Positions 18,178 to 25,800 of a stretch of 64,000 nucleotides of DNA are shown one piece after another; within the stretch, counting starts at the first letter, position 1, and each line of letters begins with the position of its first letter. This stretch comes from Sphingomonas sp. G-3-2-10. GTDB taxonomy: Bacteria; Pseudomonadota; Alphaproteobacteria; Sphingomonadales; Sphingomonadaceae. Position numbers and translations under genes: made by a program. A model generated the notes under the pieces. That model searched no databases and was not told the DNA's origin. It worked only from the letters and a program-made list of their open reading frames with translations. The DNA lies in contig NZ_JABBFY010000001.1 of assembly GCF_012927115.1 (NCBI RefSeq), forward strand, positions 3,038,001-3,102,000. Reading direction: 5' to 3'.

Positions 18178-18489
18178 ATGAGCTTCTGGGCCTATATTCT
18201 CCATTGCCGGGGCGGTGTGTTCTACACCGGCCACACCGACAATCTGGAGCGTCGTATCGCTCAACACGAGACCGGGGCCGTGGATGGTTTCACGTCGAAC
18301 CTACGGCCGGTGAAACTCGTATGGTGTCAGGACTTCCCCACACGCTACGAAGCGATTGCGACGGAACGCCAGATCAAGGGCTGGAGCCGGACGAAGAAGA
18401 TGGCGCTGATCCGCGGCGACTGGGATCTCATCTCGGCTTTCGCGAAAAAGAAGAGCGGCCCTTCGACAAGCTCAGGGCGAACGGAGTAG
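18178..18489 (+). CDS. Minimal GIY-YIG nuclease-family protein
   Basis: 103 residues, essentially one GIY-YIG domain. Core motifs AYI (5-7) and YTG (16-18), the conserved Arg (25/26 in NLERRIAQH), His30, and the catalytic Glu63 in ATERQIKGW are present, so the active site looks intact. The last dozen codons (GPSTSSGRTE) are made by an inverted REP-like palindrome, and another copy of the palindrome lies just before the start. The whole repeat-gene-repeat unit sits between rnc and era, which are normally adjacent. The function is unknown; related domains cut DNA in homing endonucleases and UvrC. Likely a selfish or repeat-associated nuclease. Confidence 0.88.
   Translation: MSFWAYILHCRGGVFYTGHTDNLERRIAQHETGAVDGFTSNLRPVKLVWCQDFPTRYEAIATERQIKGWSRTKKMALIRGDWDLISAFAKKKSGPSTSSGRTE
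18448..18484 (-). repeat. REP-like palindrome copy 4, right border of the GIY-YIG unit
   Basis: Reverse strand core GCCCTGAGCTTGTCGAAGGGC. It overlaps the 3' end of the GIY-YIG reading frame, whose stop codon (18487-18489) follows the repeat. Confidence 0.88.
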
Positions 18490-18499
18490 GGGGTAGCGA

Positions 18500-19405
18500 A
18501 TGTCCTCTAAAACAACCCAGAATTGCGGCCTCATCGCCGTCCTCGGTGCCCCGAACGCCGGCAAGTCCACGCTCGTCAACGCGCTGGTCGGCCAGAAGGT
18601 GGCGATCGTCAGCCCCAAGGCGCAGACGACGCGCGCGCGGCTGATGGGCATCGCGATCGAAGGCGACACCCAGCTTCTCCTCGTCGATACGCCGGGCATC
18701 TTCACGCCCGAGCGGCGGCTCGACCGGGCGATGGTGGCCGCCGCGTGGGAAGGCACCGATGGGGCGGACGCGATCGCGCTTGTCGTCGATGGCAAGGGCG
18801 GGATCGGGCCGAAGGTCCATGCCGTGCTCGACAGCCTGAAGGGGCGCAGCGAGCCGCTGATCCTGATCCTCAACAAGGTCGACATCGCCGACAAGCCGCG
18901 TCTGCTCGGCACCGCGGCGAAGCTCAACGAGATCATCCCGTTCGCGGAGACCTTCTTCGTCTCGGCCTCGACCGGCGACGGCGTGGCCGAACTGAAGGCG
19001 TCGCTCGCCGCGCGCCTGCCGGAAAGCCCGTGGCATTTCCCCGAGGATCAGGTGTCCGACGCGACCGAGCGGATGATCGCGGCCGAAGTGACGCGCGAGC
19101 AGCTCTACCTCCAGCTGCGGGCGGAATTGCCCTATGCGAGCGCGGTCGAGACCGAGAAATATTCGGAGCGCGAGGACGGATCGGTCGAGATCCACCAGCA
19201 GATCCTGGTCGGCCGCGAGACCCAGCGGGCGATCGTGCTGGGCAAGGGCGGCAGCCGGATCAAGGAAATCGGCGCGCGCGCACGTCAGGAACTCTCCCAA
19301 CTTATGGGAGTGAAAGTCCATCTCTATCTTCACGTGAAAGTAAGGCCGGGCTGGGAAGATGACCGCTCGCTTTACCGTGAGATAGGGTTGGACTGGGTCG
19401 AATGA
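18500..19405 (+). CDS. era: GTPase Era
   Basis: 301 residues. Ribosome-assembly GTPase acting on the 16S rRNA 3' end. G motifs: G1 GAPNAGKSTLVNAL, G2 region KAQTTRARLMG, G3 VDTPGIF, G4 NKVD, G5 SAS. A C-terminal KH domain contains GKGGSRIKEIG. Starts 10 bases after the GIY-YIG stop; ends with ATGA overlapping the nitrilase-like gene. Together with lepB and rnc it marks the classical lepB-rnc-era cluster. Confidence 0.96.
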   Translation: MSSKTTQNCGLIAVLGAPNAGKSTLVNALVGQKVAIVSPKAQTTRARLMGIAIEGDTQLLLVDTPGIFTPERRLDRAMVAAAWEGTDGADAIALVVDGKGGIGPKVHAVLDSLKGRSEPLILILNKVDIADKPRLLGTAAKLNEIIPFAETFFVSASTGDGVAELKASLAARLPESPWHFPEDQVSDATERMIAAEVTREQLYLQLRAELPYASAVETEKYSEREDGSVEIHQQILVGRETQRAIVLGKGGSRIKEIGARARQELSQLMGVKVHLYLHVKVRPGWEDDRSLYREIGLDWVE

Positions 19406-20379
19406 CGAAGATCCTCAAGGCTGCAATCGTTCAGGAAACGCCGCTGCCGCTGGCGATCACCGAAGGGCTCGAACGCGCCGTCGGCTACGTCAAGGATGCG
19501 ATCGAACGCGGCGCGAAGCTGATCGCGTTCGGCGAGTGCTTCCTCGGCGGATACCCCGCCTGGCTCCAGCACGTCTCGGCGCCCGCGCTGTGGGAGCATC
19601 CCGGCACCAAGGAACTGCACGCGCTGCTGCTCGATCAGGCAATCCGCGGCGAGGATCCGCGCTTCCAGCAGCTGCAATGGGTAGTCGACATCGCTGGCGT
19701 GGTCGTTTCGATCGGCGGCTATTCACGAGTCCGCTCCAGCCTGTTCAACACCCAGTTCCTGTTCCGCCCCAAGATGCCGGTGCTGGTCCACCGCAAGCTG
19801 CTGCCCAGTCATGGCGAGCGGCTGTTGTTCGGCAGCGGCGACGGCTCGACCCTCGATGTCCACGAAGCGCCGTGGGGGCGGATCGGACAGCTCGCCTCGA
19901 ACGAGCACTGGATGCCGCTGACCCGCGCGGCGATGCATCACACCGGCGAAAGCGTCCACGTCGCGGCGTGGCCGACGGTGGAGGACATCAACCTGCTCGC
20001 TTCGTCGCATTACGCATTCGAGGGCCGAACCTTCGTACTCGCCGCGGGCACGGTGCAGCACAAGATCGACATCCTTCAGGGCTATCGCATGGCGGGCGGC
20101 AAGGGCCCGGGGCGCGAGATCCTCGAACGGCTGCCCGACGGCTATGTCCAGAAGGGCCGCAGCGCGATCATCGCTCCCGATGGCGTGATGATCGCGCAGA
20201 CCGGCGAGGACCCCAAATGCCTCGTCGCCGACCTGGACCTCTCCGAAGTCGAGCAGGCGCTGTCGGTGATGGACGTGGACGGCCAGCACGCCCGCCCCGA
20301 CATCTTCGAACTGCGCATCGATCGCCGCCCGCGCAAGGGCATCGTCGACAATGACGACGGAGCGTCGGAAGCGGCGTAA
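19402..20379 (+). CDS. Nitrilase-superfamily protein with Ser in place of the catalytic Cys
   Basis: 325 residues, close to plant/bacterial nitrilases in length. Glu45 (FGECFLGGYPAW) and Lys132 (VHRKLLPSHGERLLFG) of the usual Glu-Lys-Cys triad are present. At the nucleophile position family members read xCWExxMPL, while this protein reads GQLASNEHWMPLTR, so Ser166 stands where Cys is expected; the codon is TCG. Nitrilase activity (nitrile to acid and ammonia) is therefore doubtful; a non-catalytic, binding or altered-chemistry role is possible. ATG overlaps the era stop (ATGA), so it is the last gene of the lepB-era operon. Confidence 0.82.
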   Translation: MTKILKAAIVQETPLPLAITEGLERAVGYVKDAIERGAKLIAFGECFLGGYPAWLQHVSAPALWEHPGTKELHALLLDQAIRGEDPRFQQLQWVVDIAGVVVSIGGYSRVRSSLFNTQFLFRPKMPVLVHRKLLPSHGERLLFGSGDGSTLDVHEAPWGRIGQLASNEHWMPLTRAAMHHTGESVHVAAWPTVEDINLLASSHYAFEGRTFVLAAGTVQHKIDILQGYRMAGGKGPGREILERLPDGYVQKGRSAIIAPDGVMIAQTGEDPKCLVADLDLSEVEQALSVMDVDGQHARPDIFELRIDRRPRKGIVDNDDGASEAA

Positions 20380-20402
20380 CGCTTCGGACTCGGCTTTTCG
20401 CG

Positions 20403-20441
20403 AGAAGAAGAACGGCCTTTCCACAAGCTCAGGGCGAACGG
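20403..20441 (-). repeat. REP-like palindrome copy 5 (degenerate)
   Basis: Reverse strand GCCCTGAGCTTGTGGAAAGGC. One change in the otherwise invariant loop and an imperfect stem suggest a decaying copy. Paired head-to-head with copy 6. Confidence 0.8.
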
Positions 20442-20471
20442 GAAATTGGAGAGGATCGCGCTCCCCGCAAA

Positions 20472-20512
20472 CCGTTCGCCCTGAGCTTGTCGAAGGGCCG
20501 TCTTTCCTTCTA
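20472..20512 (+). repeat. REP-like palindrome copy 6
   Basis: Core GCCCTGAGCTTGTCGAAGGGC, inverted relative to copy 5, 27 bases upstream of the ltrA start. The flanking CCTTC tract matches that of copy 3. Confidence 0.85.
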
Positions 20513-20538
20513 CCTCCGTCGCAAATGGGGGATAGCGC

Positions 20539-21705
20539 ATGACCACACGAAACCTGCTCAGGCAACGCGACGGCAATCATGCCCGCGTGTCCTTCGCCGA
20601 ACTGTTCTTCGATCTCGTCTTCGTGTTCGCGGTCACCCAGCTTTCGCACGGGCTGCTCGCACATCCCACGCCGATGGGGTTCGTCGAGACGGGCATGCTG
20701 TTCCTCGCGGTGTGGTGGTGCTGGATCGACACCGCATGGTGCACCAACTGGCTCGATCCCGAGCGCACCCCGGTGCGGCTGATGCTGTTCGGGCTGATGG
20801 CGTGCGGCCTCGCCATGTCGATCGCGATTCCGCAGGCGTTCGGCGATCGCGCCGCGCTGTTCGCGGTGGGCTATTCGGTGATGCAGGTCGGACGATCGCT
20901 GTTCATGATGGCGGCGCTACGGCGGCAGGACCCTGCCAATTACGTCAATTTCATCCGCATCACCGTGTGGGCGGCGGCTGGCGCGGTCTTCTGGCTGGCG
21001 GGTGCGTTCGTTCCCGAGATGCGGATCGCGCTTTGGGGCATCGCCTTGCTGCTCGACAGCAGCGCTCCGGCGTTCGGCTACCGCCTGCCCGGCATGGGCA
21101 AGTCCGACAGCAGGGATTGGGTGGTCGAGGGCGGCCATGTCGCCGAGCGGTGCGGCCTGTTCGTGATCATCGCGCTGGGCGAATCGATCCTGATCACCGG
21201 TGCGACCTTCAGCGATCTCGTCTGGAACACCCCGGTCCTGCTCGGCTTCGTTTCGGCCTTCGCCTCGACGATCGCGATGTGGTGGATCTATTTCAACATC
21301 GGCGCGGAGCGCGGCAGCCACCGGATCGAGCATTCGGACGACCCCGGCAGCATCGCCCGGCTGGCGTACACCTATCTCCATCTGCCGATCGGCGCGGGCA
21401 TCGTCCTCGTCGCCGCATCCGACGAGATGGTGCTGACGCATCCCGATGGCCACCTGACCGTGCTGGCCGCATTCTGCCTGGTCGGCGGTCCGGCGCTGTA
21501 TCTGCTCGGCAACCTACTGTTCAAGCGCGCCATCGGCAATCGCGTGCCGCTGTCGCATCTGATCGGCCTCGGCCTCTCGGCGGCGCTCGGCGCGTCGTTC
21601 GTGCTGCACCCGACGCCACTGCACCTCTCGATGGGATCGACCGCGATCCTCGTGCTGGTCGCGATGTGGGAGACCCTGTCCTACCGGCGCGGGCGGAAAT
21701 CCTAA
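20539..21705 (+). CDS. ltrA: Low-temperature-requirement A (LtrA) family membrane protein
   Basis: 388 residues, with about a dozen hydrophobic segments. The conserved LtrA N-terminus is visible (VSFAELFFDLVFVFAVTQLSHGL), as are FLAVWWCWIDTAWCTNWLDP and VAERCGLFVIIALGESILITG. The family was first linked to growth of Listeria at low temperature; its biochemical role is unknown. Two inverted REP-like palindromes separate it from the nitrilase-like gene. Its TAA stop shares bases with the convergent sirtuin stop (CTAA, 21702-21705). Confidence 0.88.
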   Translation: MTTRNLLRQRDGNHARVSFAELFFDLVFVFAVTQLSHGLLAHPTPMGFVETGMLFLAVWWCWIDTAWCTNWLDPERTPVRLMLFGLMACGLAMSIAIPQAFGDRAALFAVGYSVMQVGRSLFMMAALRRQDPANYVNFIRITVWAAAGAVFWLAGAFVPEMRIALWGIALLLDSSAPAFGYRLPGMGKSDSRDWVVEGGHVAERCGLFVIIALGESILITGATFSDLVWNTPVLLGFVSAFASTIAMWWIYFNIGAERGSHRIEHSDDPGSIARLAYTYLHLPIGAGIVLVAASDEMVLTHPDGHLTVLAAFCLVGGPALYLLGNLLFKRAIGNRVPLSHLIGLGLSAALGASFVLHPTPLHLSMGSTAILVLVAMWETLSYRRGRKS

Positions 21706-22400
21706 CCCAGCATCTCGTCGACCCATTCCGGCACGCGCTCACCGGCGGGGCCGCGGCGGCTGTCATCGAACATCATGCTGCCTTCGGACGGATCCAGGTT
21801 CATCTCCAGCGTGGCGATGCCCATCCGCCGCGCCGAATGGACGAAGCCGGCGGCGGGATAGACCGCACCCGACGTGCCGATCGAGACGAACAGATCTGCC
21901 TGCTCCAGCGCGCGCTCGATGACGTGCATCGCGTACGGCATCTCGCCGAAGAACACGATGTCCGGGCGCAGCGCGGGCGAAGCGCATGTCGGGCAGGCCG
22001 AGCCGGGCGGCAGCGATCCCTCGTGCGGCGCGCGCTTGCCGCATTCCGCACAAAGCGCGGATTTCAGTTCGCCATGCATGTGGATCAGCCGCTTCGAACC
22101 CGCGCGCTCGTGCAGGTCGTCTACATTCTGCGTCACCAGCAGCAGCTCGCCGGCCCATTCGGCATCGAGCCGCGCCAGCGCCCGGTGCGCGGCATTGGGC
22201 TCGACCTCGGCCAACTTCGCGCGGCGCTCGTCATAGAAGCGATGCACCAGCTCGGGATCGCGGCGCAGCGCCTGCGGGGTGCAGACATCCTCGACCCGGT
22301 GCCCCTCCCACAGTCCGCCGGGGCCGCGAAAAGTGGCGATGCCGCTTTCGGCGGAGACGCCCGCGCCGGTGAGGATGACGATGTTGCGTATGGGGGTCAT
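21702..22400 (-). CDS. cobB: NAD-dependent protein deacylase (sirtuin)
   Basis: 232 residues. Rossmann NAD site LTGAGVSAESGIATFRG, catalytic His in MHGEL, TQNVDDLHERAG, and a zinc ribbon CAEC...CPTC. The Tyr-x-x-Arg of RFYDERR matches the SIRT5/CobB-type acyl pocket, which favours succinyl/malonyl removal as well as deacetylation. Removes acyl groups from lysines using NAD+. Single gene, divergent from the DUF2007 gene. Confidence 0.92.
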   Translation of the reverse strand: MTPIRNIVILTGAGVSAESGIATFRGPGGLWEGHRVEDVCTPQALRRDPELVHRFYDERRAKLAEVEPNAAHRALARLDAEWAGELLLVTQNVDDLHERAGSKRLIHMHGELKSALCAECGKRAPHEGSLPPGSACPTCASPALRPDIVFFGEMPYAMHVIERALEQADLFVSIGTSGAVYPAAGFVHSARRMGIATLEMNLDPSEGSMMFDDSRRGPAGERVPEWVDEMLG

Positions 22401-22450
22401 GGCGGGAACCTAGCTGGACGGCGGTGCAGTTTCGAGTCACACTCGCCTGC

Positions 22451-22807
22451 ATGAGCGATGATCCCTTCGAGACCGTCGTGATCGCGTACAGCCAGTCTCA
22501 GGCGGGCGTGATCCTCTCCCTGTTCGAATGGAACGGGATTCCGGCCTACGCCATGAACATCGAGATGGCGCGGAACAGCGCGCCGCTGACGCTGGCGCTG
22601 GGCGGCATTCCGATTCGGGTGGCGCGCGAGGCTGCGGCCGAAGCGCGGGAGATACTGGGCGAAGCCGCCGACGCCTCGGCCGAAGCCGAAGTCCCCCGTC
22701 TGGAGGCGGGGGAACGCGCCGGCAACTTCCTGATCGGGCTGCTGTGCTTCCTTTTCGCCGGAGCGGCGCCGCCGCCCCGGATCGCTGCATCGATCGTCAA
22801 GGGCTGA
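22451..22807 (+). CDS. DUF2007-type putative signal-transducing protein
   Basis: 118 residues. The N-terminal half (FETVVIAYSQSQAGVILSLFEWNGIPAYAMN) fits the small DUF2007 fold that resembles the GlnB-like ferredoxin fold; the second half has a helical linker (EAAAEAREILGE) and one hydrophobic segment (NFLIGLLCFLFAGAA). Function unknown. ATG at 22451 is taken because the longer in-frame form begins inside the divergent promoter region. Ends 4 bases before the gltB stop (convergent). Confidence 0.65.
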   Translation: MSDDPFETVVIAYSQSQAGVILSLFEWNGIPAYAMNIEMARNSAPLTLALGGIPIRVAREAAAEAREILGEAADASAEAEVPRLEAGERAGNFLIGLLCFLFAGAAPPPRIAASIVKG

Positions 22808-22811
22808 CCGG

Positions 22812-25800
22812 CTACTCCGCCGCCACCGCTTCCGCATTGTCGTTCAGCGGAACCGGAAGCCGCTCGAGCATCTCCTTGGGCACCACCTGCCAGAAATGGC
22901 CGAGCGCACGGTCCCATTCCTCCAGCAGGCTCTTCGACCATTCACTGTCGGTCGCTTCGGCATGGGCTTCGACCATCGAACGCAGCCGCGCTTCCCAGTG
23001 CGCCGACGCGATGCGCTGCCACACGATGCTTTCGGGATTGGCGCGCGAAGCGAAGCTTTGGTCCTCGTCATAGACGAACGCCATGCCGCCGGTCATGCCC
23101 GCGCCGAAGTTCATGCCGACCTTGCCCAGCACCACCGCGGTGCCGCCGGTCATATATTCGCAGCCGTTCGCGCCGCAGCCTTCGACGACCACATCGGCGC
23201 CCGAATTGCGCACCGCGAACCGCTCGCCGGCCTGACCCGCCGCATAGAGACGGCCCGAAGTCGCGCCGTACAGGACGGTGTTGCCGATGATCGTATTGTC
23301 CTGGCTGACCAAAGGCGAGCTGACCATCGGGCGCACGACAATGACGCCGCCCGACAGGCCCTTGCCGACATAGTCGTTGGACTCGCCGAACACTTCGAGC
23401 GTGATGCCCTTGCACAGGAAGGCGCCGAGCGACTGGCCCGCCGATCCGCGCAGGCGGACATGGACATGCCCATCGGCAAGCGCGGACATGCCGAACTTGT
23501 TGGTCACTTCGCTCGACAGGCGCGTGCCGACCGCGCGATGCGTGTTGCGCACCGTATAGGTCAGCTGCATCCGCTCGCCCCGCGCGAAGACGGGCGCGGC
23601 GTCCTTGATCATCTGCGCGTCGAGGCTGTCGGGCACCTCGTTTCGCCACGTATCGAGGCTGAAGCGGCGATTATCCTCATCGGCATCGACCTTGGCGAGG
23701 ATCGGGTTGAGATCGAGATCGTCGAGATGCTCGGCGCCGCGGCTGACCTGACGGAGCAGCTCGGTGCGGCCGATCACTTCGTCGAGGCTCCTGAAGCCCA
23801 GACGCGCGAGGATCTCGCGGACTTCCTCGGCGATGAAGGTCATCAGGTTGATGACCTTTTCCGGCGTGCCGACGAACTTGGCGCGCATCTTGGGATCCTG
23901 GGTGCAGACGCCCACCGGACAGGTGTTCGAATGGCACTGGCGGACCATGATGCAGCCCATCGCGACGAGGCTGAGCGTGCCGATGCCGAATTCCTCGGCG
24001 CCGAGGATCGCGGCGATCACGATGTCGCGGCCGGTCTTGAGCCCGCCATCGGTGCGCAGCTTCACCCGGCCGCGCAGGCCGTTGAGCGTCAGGGTCTGGT
24101 TGACCTCGGAAAGCCCCATTTCCCACGGCGTGCCGGCATATTTCACTGAAGTGAGCGGCGACGCGCCGGTGCCGCCGACATGGCCGGCGACGAGGATCAC
24201 GTCGGCATGCGCCTTGGCGACGCCCGCAGCGACGGTACCGATGCCAGCCGACGAGACCAGCTTCACTGCGACCCTCGCCTTGGGGTTGATCATCTTCAGG
24301 TCGTAGATCAGCTGCGCCAGATCCTCGATCGAGTAGATGTCGTGGTGCGGCGGCGGCGAGATCAGCGTCACGCCCGGCGTCGCATGGCGCAGCTTGGCGA
24401 TGAATTCGGTCACCTTGAAGCCGGGCAGCTGGCCGCCTTCGCCGGGCTTGGCGCCCTGGGCGACCTTGATCTCGATCTCGTCGCAAGCGTTGAGATATTC
24501 CGCGGTCACGCCGAAGCGGCCCGAAGCGATCTGCTTGATGACGGAGTTGGCGTTGTCGCCATTTTCGTACGGCGTGTAGCGCGCCGAATCCTCGCCGCCC
24601 TCGCCCGACACGGCCTTGGCGCCGATGCGGTTCATCGCGATCGCCAGCGTCTCGTGCGCTTCAGGCGACAATGCGCCGAGCGACATGCCGGGGGTGACGA
24701 AGCGCTTGCGGATTTCGGTGATCGCTTCGACCGAATCGATCGCGATGCCGTCGTTCGGGAAATTGAATTCGAGCAGATCGCGCAGATAGACCGGCGGGAG
24801 ATCGCGCACGCCGCGCGAGAATTGCAGATAGGTCGAGTAGCTGTCGCTCGACACCGCCGATTGCAGCAGGTGCATCAGCTGCGCCGAATAGGCATGAGTC
24901 TCGCCGCCCTGACGATGGCGGTAGAAGCCACCGATCGGCAGAGTCGCGACGGCGGAATCGAACGCCGCATCGTGGCGCATCTTCGCGTTGAGCTGAAGCG
25001 AGGCATAGCCTTCGCCCGATATCTTCGCCGGCATCCCCGGGAAGAAATCGTTGACCAGCGCGCGGCTCAATCCGACCGCTTCGAAGTTATAGCCGCCGCG
25101 ATACGACGAGATGACCGCGATCCCCATCTTGGAGAGGATCTTGAGCAGGCCTTCGTCGATCGCCTTGCGATGGCGATAGAGGCATTCTTCGAGCGTCAGC
25201 TTGCCGAACAGGCCGCGCGACTGGCGGTCGGCGATCGCAGCTTCGGCCAGATAGGCGTTCACCGTCGTCGCGCCGACGCCGATCAGCACGGCGTAATAAT
25301 GCGTGTCGAGGCACTCGCTCGAACGGACATTGACCGAGGCGTAGGAGCGCAGGCCACGACGGACGAGGTGGGTGTGGACCGCAGCCGCAGCCAGAACACC
25401 GGCGATCGCCACCTTGTTCTCGTCGACATGCTCGTCGGTCAGGAACAATTCGGTGCAGCCGGCGCGAACTGCCTGTTCGGCTTCGTAGCGGATGCGCGCG
25501 ATCGCGGTCTTGAGCGCGTCGGGCCCGCCATTGGCGTCGAAGGTGCAATCGATCTCGGCCGACTGATCGCCGAAATGATGCTTGAGCCGCGCCCAGTCGG
25601 CACAGGTCAGCACCGGGCTTTCGAGCACCAGCACCGGGGCAGGCGTACCCTCGACGTCGAGGATGTTCGCCAGATTGCCGAAGCGGGTGCGCAGGGTCAT
25701 CACCTGCCGCTCGCGCAGCGGATCGATCGGCGGGTTGGTGACCTGGCTGAAATTCTGGCGGAAGAACTGGCTGATCAGGCGCGGCTTGTCGCTGATGACG

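Noticed and set aside
17610..18644. A 344-residue frame spanning rnc, the GIY-YIG gene and the start of era
   Set aside because: It crosses three real genes in another frame and owes part of its length to the palindromes.
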